Positions 1 through 5,966 of a DNA stretch of 11,162 bases are shown piece by piece. Source of the DNA: Porticoccaceae bacterium UBA1117 (GTDB taxonomy: Bacteria > Pseudomonadota > Gammaproteobacteria > Pseudomonadales > Porticoccaceae); NCBI GenBank assembly GCA_002313335.1, contig DCBC01000019.1, positions 4,999-16,160 of the forward strand, given 5' to 3'. How positions within the stretch are numbered: position 1 is the first letter of the stretch; every line of letters starts with the position of its first letter. The notes beneath the pieces were generated by a model. The model made no database searches and was not told the origin of the DNA. It worked only from the letters and a program-made list of their open reading frames with translations. The position numbers and the translations under genes were made by a program.

Positions 1-95
1 GCAAGTACCGCTAAAAACAACCACGCTGACTCGCTAGAAGAAATAAGAATAGCTGCAGCCCACAGAACCGATTGAGTAACAATAATTTTCGACAT
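1..95 (-). CDS. Partial small hydrophobic protein, N-terminal 31 residues
   Basis: The leftward reading frame starts with ATG at 95-93 and runs off the left edge. The visible residues begin MSKIIVTQSVLWAAAILISS and continue with a second hydrophobic stretch (AWLFLAVLA), so it is probably an inner-membrane protein with a helix close to the N-terminus, or a signal anchor. An AGGGA-type ribosome site lies about 9 bases before the ATG, which supports the start. It follows two other leftward frames coding for hydrophobic proteins and may share their transcript. I do not recognise the family, and nothing visible indicates a function. The gene itself is fairly well supported by start, ribosome site and composition; its identity is not. 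Confidence 0.6.
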   Translation of the reverse strand, partial: MSKIIVTQSVLWAAAILISSSESAWLFLAVL

Positions 96-142
96 ATTAA
101 TTTTTCCCTTTTTATTAAATAGTATCATATCCGTTAAAAGTC

Positions 143-167
143 TGATGGCTATCGACCCACGCCATCA
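143..167 (-). other. Small hairpin in the gap before the partial gene
   Basis: A perfect 7-base inverted repeat (TGATGGC / GCCATCA) encloses an 11-base loop. On the leftward strand it is followed three bases later by TTTT. It could be a weak terminator or processing site between the possible 39-residue gene and the next gene, but the short stem and short T run keep this tentative. Confidence 0.25.
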
Positions 168-177
168 TCCTTGAGAA

Positions 178-297
178 TTAATTTCTCTTGTAAGGTCTCC
201 GTGAGTTTTTTACTTTTGTCGTCAAATCCAGAACTAAGCCAAGTGCTGCCATCCTAATGGCACTAAGTGCAAATGCAGTGATGATTAAGCCTTCCAT
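178..297 (-). CDS. Possible 39-residue single-helix membrane protein
   Basis: A short leftward frame runs from ATG at 297-295 to TAA at 180-178. It encodes 39 residues: a hydrophobic segment at about residues 3-24 (MEGLIITAFALSAIRMAALG and onward), then a basic tail ending KNSRRPYKRN. This is the classic layout of a small inner-membrane protein with a cytoplasmic positive tail. An in-frame TAG lies two codons before the ATG, so the start cannot move far upstream. The ribosome site is weak (GGA about 7 bases before the start). It sits between two leftward membrane-protein genes, 42 bases after the stop of the upstream one. I do not recognise a family. Chance occurrence of a 40-codon frame is quite possible; the membrane-plus-basic-tail composition and fit in the gap are the only support. 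Confidence 0.4.
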   Translation of the reverse strand: MEGLIITAFALSAIRMAALGLVLDLTTKVKNSRRPYKRN

Positions 298-339
298 TGG
301 CTATCCGTTTTTTCTCATTAAAGTATCAATTTACTGGCT

Positions 340-825
340 TTAGGCCTTTACACCTTTTAACCATAGCATCTGAATAACGATACCGATCACATAAATGGCC
401 AGAAATGCGAGGTGAAAACCTGCAATCAAAGGATCATCAAAGGAGCCTACAAAGGGGTCGCCAATCGGTAACCGTAACAGAAAGTCAGTGATGGCTGGAA
501 TCATATGAAAAAGTAGCGTACTTGAGTAACCAAGCGCTTGAAAGTACTTGGAAAAGGAGCCAAACAGCTTGAACTTCTCCATGATAATGCCGCCAGCCAC
601 TGCAATGAGTGTTAAGACAGCGAGCATATGAGCAACGCCAAAGCCACCCTGGTTATAGATCCCTAAGGCTGACCCCGCAACAATAATGGTAATTAACACA
701 TAGAGTTTTCCAGAAGAATTTTCTAGTGACACTATTTTGTACTTGGCTAACGTGTAAAAGGCTGAACCCAGCGCTAATACTCCAAGAATCGTATGAAACC
801 ACCCTAGTAATGTCATATCTGGCAT
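340..825 (-). CDS. Multi-pass membrane protein of unknown function with four membrane histidines
   Basis: A 161-residue integral membrane protein with about five hydrophobic segments (roughly residues 5-27, 40-57, 62-83, 98-118 and 133-156). Four histidines (H11, H66, H107, H138) lie in or beside these helices, within the local motifs GWFHTILG, GVAHMLAV, LLFHMIPA and AGFHLAFL. Between helices 4 and 5 is an acidic loop (GDPFVGSFDDP). Spaced membrane histidines recall YozB/DUF420- and DUF2306-type proteins and heme-binding membrane proteins, but I cannot assign it to one of these by eye. The ATG at 825 has a good GAGGAA ribosome site six to seven bases upstream, better placed than the internal Met at residue 4. 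It is separated from the MDR enzyme gene by a strong terminator, so it probably has its own promoter and heads a small leftward unit of membrane proteins. Confidence 0.8.
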   Translation of the reverse strand: MPDMTLLGWFHTILGVLALGSAFYTLAKYKIVSLENSSGKLYVLITIIVAGSALGIYNQGGFGVAHMLAVLTLIAVAGGIIMEKFKLFGSFSKYFQALGYSSTLLFHMIPAITDFLLRLPIGDPFVGSFDDPLIAGFHLAFLAIYVIGIVIQMLWLKGVKA

Positions 826-860
826 ATTAATTTCCTCGGTCTTTAAGTGTTTTAGATCAA

Positions 861-887
861 TCTATATTTATTATTTTTTAAACCCAA
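861..887 (-). promoter_or_regulatory. Weak candidate promoter for the membrane-protein unit
   Basis: On the leftward strand, TTGGGT (887-882) and TATAGA (866-861) are spaced by 15 bases, shorter than ideal, in a very AT-rich stretch. An imperfect dyad TAGAT-TG-ATCTA (853-864) overlaps the -10 and could bind a regulator. A promoter is expected here because a terminator isolates this unit from the gene upstream, but the exact hexamers are uncertain. Confidence 0.25.
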
Positions 888-899
888 TAACATCGTAAC

Positions 900-964
900 G
901 CAAAAATGCAAAAGCGCCACTACCCTCGCTAGTTAGCTCAACCTTAGCAAGGATAGATGGCGCT
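900..964 (-). terminator. Intrinsic terminator of the MDR oxidoreductase gene
   Basis: Arms 964-944 and 932-913 form a stem of about 19 base pairs with one bulged U and an 11-base loop. In leftward RNA the stem is followed by UUUUGCAUUUUUG. Two positions pair only as G-U in the leftward transcript and would be A-C mismatches in the rightward one, so the structure is built for leftward transcription. It starts about 20 bases after the stop codon of the oxidoreductase at 985. Confidence 0.85.
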
Positions 965-984
965 GCACTATTCAACAAAAACGC

Positions 985-2121
985 TTATTTATGTGGCGTT
1001 ACTAAAAACTTGGTTCCGGTTGCCTGTTTTACATAACTTTGTATTATTTCAGGCTGTAGCATTTCCTCGAAAGAGATCTCTTGGGTGTAGTGGCTAGCAA
1101 ACGTTGTTTTAATTTCTTTAGCCACTCGTGAACGCATCTGACCAAATTTCTCCATGCCGATTCGTCCTATCATTGGCGTTAACAACCAGCCGCCAAGTCC
1201 CCACTGCATACCAAATGATCTGTTTAGAATCGTTGGCGATTGATCTAGGCCTCCATAGATATAGACCTGCTTGTAAGTATCTGAGCCATAACGGCTATAT
1301 TCTTTAGCGGTTGCGTTTGCAGCAACTTCCATTGCGGCCAGTATCTGCCCGGGGAGCTTTCCTTCATTACCACCGCCCGTCGCATCGAATGCCAAGGTAG
1401 CACCTGTCGCGATTAATGCCGCCACCAAGTCTTTAGTGAAAGTCGCATCGCTGGTGTTTACCACATACTCTGCACCCAGGTTTTTAAGCACCTCGACGTG
1501 CTCTGCTTTACGCACAATATTCACAAGACCAATACCATCGTCTTTACAAATCTTAACCAGCATTTGCCCTAAGTTTGATGCTGCAGCAGTGTTAACAATT
1601 GCCGTATGATTTTCCATCTTCATGGTTTCAATAAACGCTAATGCTGTTAATGGGTTCACAAATGAGGAGGCCGCTTCAGCAGAGGTTGTGTTGTCATCCA
1701 TTACCAAACAGCTACTGGCAGGTACACATCGGTATTGAGAGTACATAGCACCGCCTGCAACACCTACTGTCTTACCAATAAGTTCTTTAGCATTAGCACC
1801 GGCATCAATTACTACACCGGATCCCTCGTTACCTGCCTGCATAGGCTGGTCTAATCGAGGAGTCATCGCTTTCATTAGTGCTGGACGTACTTTCATTGAG
1901 GCGACAGTATCATCACCAGACCCTGACACAGTTAAACTGCCTAGGTCTGCCGCAAAGGTGGTTAGTAGTGCAAGGTCGGATGGGTTGATCGGCGCAGCCT
2001 CTACTTTAATCAGCACTTCATTATCTGCCGGCTTTGGCATTGCTACATTAGCAATAGAAATTGTGATGTCACCTGCACTGGTGACTGTGGAGATTATCTC
2101 TTTTGAAGTCTGTTCTGACAT
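985..2121 (-). CDS. Zinc-independent MDR-family oxidoreductase (quinone-oxidoreductase-like)
   Basis: A 378-residue medium-chain dehydrogenase/reductase. The GroES-like N-terminal domain (about residues 30-135) shows INPSDL (45-50) and GNEGSGVV (97-104). The Rossmann domain (about 150-300) carries NTAAASNLGQM at 177-187, the glycine-poor nucleotide loop of quinone-reductase-like members, then LKNLGAEYVVNTSD (212-225) and FDATGGG (245-251). The Cys/His ligands of the zinc-dependent members are not seen, so it probably uses NAD(P)H to reduce a quinone, enone or other unsaturated carbonyl. It is longer than the roughly 325 residues of typical quinone reductases, mainly from an extra segment at about residues 53-95. 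The start is ATG at 2121 with AGGG about 10 bases upstream. It is divergent from an HxlR-family regulator, a pairing known for quinone-responsive systems such as QorR/qor2. The exact substrate is unknown. Confidence 0.85.
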   Translation of the reverse strand: MSEQTSKEIISTVTSAGDITISIANVAMPKPADNEVLIKVEAAPINPSDLALLTTFAADLGSLTVSGSGDDTVASMKVRPALMKAMTPRLDQPMQAGNEGSGVVIDAGANAKELIGKTVGVAGGAMYSQYRCVPASSCLVMDDNTTSAEAASSFVNPLTALAFIETMKMENHTAIVNTAAASNLGQMLVKICKDDGIGLVNIVRKAEHVEVLKNLGAEYVVNTSDATFTKDLVAALIATGATLAFDATGGGNEGKLPGQILAAMEVAANATAKEYSRYGSDTYKQVYIYGGLDQSPTILNRSFGMQWGLGGWLLTPMIGRIGMEKFGQMRSRVAKEIKTTFASHYTQEISFEEMLQPEIIQSYVKQATGTKFLVTPHK

Positions 2122-2176
2122 GCTGATTTACCCTTTTGGTTTGTGATTCTCGACGGTTATGTTTTTCTTGGACGGT

Positions 2177-2206
2177 ATGATATATTGACTGGAGTGTTTT
2201 TAACAA
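2177..2206 (-). promoter_or_regulatory. Candidate promoter of the MDR oxidoreductase gene
   Basis: On the leftward strand TTGTTA (2206-2201) and TATCAT (2182-2177) are spaced by 18 bases. The -10 lies in the left operator arm, so a bound regulator would block it. The predicted untranslated leader is about 50 bases. Confidence 0.5.
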
Positions 2207-2214
2207 GTAGACAA

Positions 2215-2220
2215 TATAAT
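2215..2220 (+). promoter_or_regulatory. Candidate -10 of the HxlR-type regulator gene
   Basis: A consensus TATAAT sits in the right operator arm, the mirror position of the leftward -10. No good -35 lies 16-18 bases upstream (TTGACT at 2185-2190 is 24 bases away), suggesting a weak promoter. Transcription would start near 2227, only a few bases before the first plausible ATG. Confidence 0.45.
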
Positions 2221-2229
2221 CATACCGGT

Positions 2230-2640
2230 ATGCAAATACAAACCATGACTAAATATTCAAGACCAGTGGTAAACGCCTTAAAAAGCCCGGTGGTAAACGC
2301 CCTAAAGTTGATTGGTGGTAAGTGGAAAATTGCCATTATCTACAACTTGCGAGGTGAACCTGTCAGATTCGGAGAGTTAAAGCGCACTTTATCGCCAATT
2401 ACTCAGCAAATGTTGACTAAACAACTGCGAGAGCTAGAAAGGGATTTGTTGATCGATCGCACAGTGTTTGAGGTTATTCCTCCAAAAGTTGAGTACTCTC
2501 TGACAGAGTTTGGTCAATCTTTTATGCCGGTGATGGAATCACTCTGCAAGTGGAGCACTGAAAACCAAACATTGATGCAAGGTATCTCAGAAAGAGAAGA
2601 CTCGTCCCCTGCCATCGCCTTAGATCAGGCGACCTCTTAA
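2230..2640 (+). CDS. HxlR-family winged-helix transcriptional regulator
   Basis: A 136-residue MarR-like winged-helix protein of the HxlR family. The signature blocks are present in order: LIGGKWKIAIIYNL, RFGELKRTL, ITQQMLTKQLRELERDLLIDR (recognition helix region) and PPKVEYSLTEFGQSFMPVMESL (wing and dimer helix). The frame stays open back to a GTG at 2143, but that extension is not HxlR-like, lacks a ribosome site and overlaps the operator and -10, so I place the start at ATG 2230; ATG 2245 is equally possible. Neither has a clear Shine-Dalgarno site. The usual N-terminal CPV redox-sensor cysteine is replaced by SPV, and the preceding eight residues are a tandem copy (RPVVNALK/SPVVNALK). The only cysteine is near the C-terminus (SLCKW). 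It probably represses itself and the divergent oxidoreductase. Confidence 0.88.
   Translation: MQIQTMTKYSRPVVNALKSPVVNALKLIGGKWKIAIIYNLRGEPVRFGELKRTLSPITQQMLTKQLRELERDLLIDRTVFEVIPPKVEYSLTEFGQSFMPVMESLCKWSTENQTLMQGISEREDSSPAIALDQATS
2260..2307 (+). repeat. 24-base tandem duplication inside the HxlR-type gene
   Basis: Two adjacent 24-base units (2260-2283 and 2284-2307) match at 20 of 24 positions and encode RPVVNALK then SPVVNALK. The frame is kept. Three of the four differences are silent, so the duplication is not brand new or has been under protein-level constraint. Confidence 0.8.
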
Positions 2641-2662
2641 ACGCTCGTATTATTCAAACTAC

Positions 2663-3277
2663 TCACTGAGTTGCAGCGATACTCTTAATCATGGCAATAA
2701 CATTCCCGACCGATTGAACATCAGCATACTTTGCATCTAAATCAAATAAATTTGCACGGTGGGCTTCCCTATTTCGATCACCAACAGCTTCCTCAGCAAT
2801 CACCACTTGGTAATTGTATTGCAGTGCGTCTACCGCAGAAGCACGGACACAGCCACTGGTAGTCAACCCGGTGACAACCAGTGAATCTACAGACAATGCA
2901 TTGAGTTGCGCGTGCAGGTCAGTTTGGTAAAAGGCGCTAGGCCATTGCTTCTCTATTAGTGGCTCCGAGGGCAAACGACCTAAATTACTATCTACATCTA
3001 CCCAGTGGGAACCTGCCTCTAAAACATTAAGTGCAGGCAATTTAGCCCTGAAGACACTAGCTTGCTGGTCATTGTGATAGACCACTGTCGTAAAAAAAAC
3101 TGGTAGCGCCTGTTCCCGAAATCTCTCAAGTAGCTGACAGTTGGCGGCAATAACCTCTGGACAATAAGTTCCCAGTGCACAGGCAGGGTCAGTAAAACCA
3201 TTGATCATATCCACTACCAAAAGGGCTGGCTTTGCCGCCAGACCAAGGTAAGTTTGCTCAAGGTTGTTAGTGTTCAT
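2663..3277 (-). CDS. Isochorismatase-fold cysteine hydrolase, N-carbamoylsarcosine amidohydrolase-like
   Basis: A 204-residue cysteine amidohydrolase. The catalytic triad of the fold is visible, numbered from the start chosen here: Asp23 in LLVVDMINGFTDP, Lys110 in EKQWPSAF, and Cys143 in VTGLTTSGCVRASAVDAL. The GLTTSGCVRAS block resembles N-carbamoylsarcosine amidohydrolase and maleamate amidohydrolase more than true isochorismatases. The frame opens at a GTG (3286), but the ATG at 3277 is preferred because AAAGGG (3291-3286) lies eight bases before it. It lies just downstream of the terminator ending the receptor gene and converges on the HxlR-type gene with a 22-base gap. A role in releasing ammonia and carbon dioxide from a carbamoyl amino acid made by the nearby HyuAB is plausible but inferred; other amides are possible substrates. 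Confidence 0.82.
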   Translation of the reverse strand: MNTNNLEQTYLGLAAKPALLVVDMINGFTDPACALGTYCPEVIAANCQLLERFREQALPVFFTTVVYHNDQQASVFRAKLPALNVLEAGSHWVDVDSNLGRLPSEPLIEKQWPSAFYQTDLHAQLNALSVDSLVVTGLTTSGCVRASAVDALQYNYQVVIAEEAVGDRNREAHRANLFDLDAKYADVQSVGNVIAMIKSIAATQ

Positions 3278-3300
3278 TTGCCGCACCCTTTGCCTGTCAT

Positions 3301-3344
3301 AAAAAAGCGGACTGCACCTTCGATAAAAAGAAGCACAGCCCGCT
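3301..3344 (-). terminator. Intrinsic terminator after the TonB-dependent receptor gene
   Basis: Arms 3344-3330 and 3321-3306 form a stem of about 15 pairs with one bulge and an 8-base loop, followed by six U residues in leftward RNA. Three pairs are G-U only in this direction, which marks it as a leftward terminator. It lies 22 bases after the receptor stop and only about 10 bases before the ribosome site of the cysteine hydrolase, so it may also control how much that gene is read. Confidence 0.85.
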
Positions 3345-3366
3345 ATTGATACTACCCTATACTCGA

Positions 3367-5895
3367 TTAAAAACGATAGATGAAATCAACACCATAAGAG
3401 TCTTTAGCACCCGGATGGATAAATGATCCGCCGAACTCAGGTGCTGGAATAATCTCTTCTAAATAGGTTTCATCCGTGATGTTACGACCCCAGAATGTTA
3501 GACCCCAGTTTTCACTGTCAAAAGAAACACGTGCATTTAATGTTGAATAATCATCTCGCGTAGCTTTGCTAAAGTTCTGTGTGATAGGTACACCTGGGTA
3601 GAAAACCTGCCAGATAGTCGGTGTCTCCTCACCTTGTAAACTATGGAACGCCATCTCACCGACATGCTGCCAATCCAAACGCGCTGTCATTTCAACACCC
3701 TCGGTCACAGCCATTTCAAACTGCGCACCTAAGTTGTATGTGCGATCTGGCGCTTGAGGGGCATCATTACCTTCGGTAGCTGGGCGATGAGTATTGCGAA
3801 CAATCTCACTGTCCAAAAACCCTGCGCCACCAAAGACGGAGAGGTTTTCAGTCAGTACCGCATTAAAGTCCATTTCAAAACCCTGAATATCCAATTCTTC
3901 AATGGTCGTTACTACTCGCATTAAACCAAAGGGACCCGCGTAAAACTCAAAGAACTGATTATCTTCAACCTCAGTTTTGAAAACAGCTACATTGACGCGC
4001 AGACGGTTATCCATAAACTCCATCTTGCTGCCCAGCTCAACGCTAGTTGACACTTCTTTGTCATACTCATCCTTAACCGATAGTTTGGCATCGACTAAAG
4101 CGCCAGGGTTGGTGCCATCGCCATTATTGTTGTACCAAAGATCAATCAGTGCCTCACTACCAATAGAGTTAAAACCACCACTGCGGAAACCAACACCCCA
4201 ACTAGCATATATATTGAGGTCTTCTCCTGCATTCCAACTCCACGTTACCTTCGGCTGAACTTGACTAAAAGTGGCGCTTCGATCGGGCACACCATTTGGA
4301 TTAGCAATAAAGGCCGGGTTAATGGGATTGGTCAACGCATTAACACTAAGTCCTGATGCATTAACATTGGGCACCTGGTTATGGACATCACGAGATTCGC
4401 GATCATAGCGGGCAGCAAATGCTAGTTCCATATCATCATTCAGATCAAACTCAACCTGACCGAAGACTGCCATTACCGAAGTGTCAAACATGTCATTGAA
4501 CATTAAATCTGTTGGGTTAGGTCCCGTTGCAGGGACATAAGGCTGACGTAAGAATCCATTGCCAGTATCGGCACCATAAGCAACGACTACTTCACGCTCA
4601 ATATCCGCGACATAAGCACCGGCAATCCAACTAATCTCAGCATCAGCTGCAGAGGTGAGTCTAACTTCTAAGCTGGTATCTGACTGATTACGTTCCTGAT
4701 ATTGGTAGCCATCACAGGATGTTGGCGTATAAGGCCCATAGATACCGGTAAAGTCAGGCGCAGCTCCGCCGGCCCCTGGGAAGACGCCAAATGGTGCAAA
4801 GAAACCACCAAACAGATCATCACGACCCGCTCCACCCATAGAGGCTGGCAGATTATTCAAAGTAGCGCGATCTGCCTGACAGGCAGGAGTTACCTCGTAG
4901 CCATAAAAAGTGGCACTGGTACCATCTGAAAGTAAGTATTCTTCAAGATCGCTGTAACTAAAGATCGCACTGATATCAAAATCTTCACGGTCCCAATCTG
5001 CTTTGACAGAAAACTCACTTGTCTCCTGTTTATTTTCACCAGGTACGTTATTTGAGAAAATAAATTCATGCTCGTTTACATCCTTAAAAAAGGTCGGCCC
5101 TAGACCAAATCCTTCGGCGAACATGGGAATAGCAAACACGGCGTTGAAGTTAATGGCACCGCCCTTTACTTCACTCATTCCTGCTCGCATATCCAGGGAC
5201 AACTCTTCATTAACATCCCATATGAGACGACCACGAATGGTAGTGTCTTCAAGAAAATCAACCGAGCTAGCACCTGTATAGACATTACTATAATGCCCAT
5301 CGGTTTCACGGCGATTCATGCTAAGCCGACCGAGCACTCCATCACCCAGCCCACCACTCAAGGTTAGACTGGTGGTCTTGGAACCATTGTTGCCAGCGCC
5401 AACTTTCACTTTTCCTTCAAACTCTTCATCAGGACGATTAGTAGTTACCAGAATCGCACCAGCCACGGCATTACGACCATAAAGTGCTCCCTGCGGTCCT
5501 TTTAGCACTTCAATTTGACTGACATCCATTAGTTCTTCGTTGAAGCCATTAGGATTAGTCACCAGAACGCCATCAACGACATAAGCGAAGGTAGATTCAG
5601 CATCACGGGTTGAAACAATACCGCGAATACTGACCTGAGTGTCTCCGACATTAGCTGAGTCCACCATGGTTACATTAGGCATTAGACTGATAAAATCGGC
5701 CGGACGCTGAATACCTGCGCTCTCAATTTGAGCTTCAGTGAATACTGATACTGAAATTGGCACTTCCTGAAGATTTTCCGCTCGCTTTCGAGCTGATACA
5801 ACGATTTCTTCGATGACAATTTCAGCCACCGAGGTCGCAGTTATGCTGGCTAATATCGCCATCGCCATAACGTTTTTTACGTTTAATGATTTCAT
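3367..5895 (-). CDS. TonB-dependent outer-membrane receptor
   Basis: An 842-residue outer-membrane active transporter driven by TonB-ExbBD. A signal peptide covers residues 1-24 (cleavage after SVA). A TonB-box-like stretch EEIVVSARKR follows at 29-38. The plug domain (about 40-155) shows LQEVPISVSVF, VSIRGI, YVVDGV and the strong block IEVLKGPQGALYGRNAVAGA (128-147). The rest is a 22-strand barrel, with GRNITDETY near the end and a C-terminal YRF for outer-membrane assembly. There is no N-terminal signalling domain, so it is not a transducing receptor. The type is common in sphingomonads and marine gammaproteobacteria for organic substrates, not only siderophores. The ATG has a strong GAGGGG ribosome site. 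It follows hyuB by 71 AT-rich bases and ends at a terminator, so it is probably the importer of the cluster's substrate. Confidence 0.95.
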   Translation of the reverse strand: MKSLNVKNVMAMAILASITATSVAEIVIEEIVVSARKRAENLQEVPISVSVFTEAQIESAGIQRPADFISLMPNVTMVDSANVGDTQVSIRGIVSTRDAESTFAYVVDGVLVTNPNGFNEELMDVSQIEVLKGPQGALYGRNAVAGAILVTTNRPDEEFEGKVKVGAGNNGSKTTSLTLSGGLGDGVLGRLSMNRRETDGHYSNVYTGASSVDFLEDTTIRGRLIWDVNEELSLDMRAGMSEVKGGAINFNAVFAIPMFAEGFGLGPTFFKDVNEHEFIFSNNVPGENKQETSEFSVKADWDREDFDISAIFSYSDLEEYLLSDGTSATFYGYEVTPACQADRATLNNLPASMGGAGRDDLFGGFFAPFGVFPGAGGAAPDFTGIYGPYTPTSCDGYQYQERNQSDTSLEVRLTSAADAEISWIAGAYVADIEREVVVAYGADTGNGFLRQPYVPATGPNPTDLMFNDMFDTSVMAVFGQVEFDLNDDMELAFAARYDRESRDVHNQVPNVNASGLSVNALTNPINPAFIANPNGVPDRSATFSQVQPKVTWSWNAGEDLNIYASWGVGFRSGGFNSIGSEALIDLWYNNNGDGTNPGALVDAKLSVKDEYDKEVSTSVELGSKMEFMDNRLRVNVAVFKTEVEDNQFFEFYAGPFGLMRVVTTIEELDIQGFEMDFNAVLTENLSVFGGAGFLDSEIVRNTHRPATEGNDAPQAPDRTYNLGAQFEMAVTEGVEMTARLDWQHVGEMAFHSLQGEETPTIWQVFYPGVPITQNFSKATRDDYSTLNARVSFDSENWGLTFWGRNITDETYLEEIIPAPEFGGSFIHPGAKDSYGVDFIYRF

Positions 5896-5966
5896 GATAT
5901 TCCCCTCTTTTGTATGTTTATGGTTAATGTTTTATATTTTTTATATTTTTTTGATTCACTTTAAAG
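5896..5966 (-). promoter_or_regulatory. AT-rich gap before the receptor gene, possible internal promoter
   Basis: The gap between hyuB and the receptor gene holds two copies of a TTTATATTTTT-like run (about 5930-5950), giving TATAAA-like -10 options on the leftward strand but no convincing -35. No hairpin is present, so read-through from hyuB is likely, perhaps with an extra promoter raising receptor expression. Confidence 0.25.

Larger units (their letters stand above)
2174..2232. promoter_or_regulatory. Probable operator: inverted repeat in the divergent promoter region
   Basis: GGTATGATATATTG (2174-2187) is mirrored by CAATATAATCATACC (2212-2226), differing by a single inserted base. The right arm runs into a perfect 12-base palindrome, CATACCGGTATG (2221-2232), so the half-site GGTATG/CATACC occurs three times. 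Each arm covers the candidate -10 of one divergent promoter. This is the expected place for the HxlR-type dimer encoded immediately to the right to bind and repress both genes. The repeat is seen directly; the binding protein is inferred. Confidence 0.7.

Noticed and set aside
128..168. Leftward 17-codon frame starting ATGATGGC at 168
   Set aside because: It is too short and overlaps the hairpin at 143-167, with no independent support.
1958..2146. Rightward 62-codon frame opposite the MDR gene
   Set aside because: It is antisense to a well-supported gene and lacks a recognisable protein pattern; the same holds for the other frames opposite the receptor, hyuA, hyuB and lyase genes.
2185..2220. 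TTGACT with TATAAT as a complete rightward promoter
   Set aside because: The spacer is 24 bases, too long for a standard sigma-70 promoter.
2143..2229. N-terminal extension of the HxlR-type protein starting at GTG 2143
   Set aside because: It has no ribosome site, does not resemble HxlR proteins and covers the operator and candidate promoters, so the start was moved to ATG 2230.
2615..2632. TCGCC/GGCGA hairpin at the end of the HxlR-type gene as a terminator
   Set aside because: The stem is only five pairs, lies inside the coding region and has no T run after it.
3278..3286. GTG start at 3286 for the cysteine hydrolase
   Set aside because: The ribosome site AAAGGG begins at this codon's position; the ATG at 3277 is correctly spaced from it.
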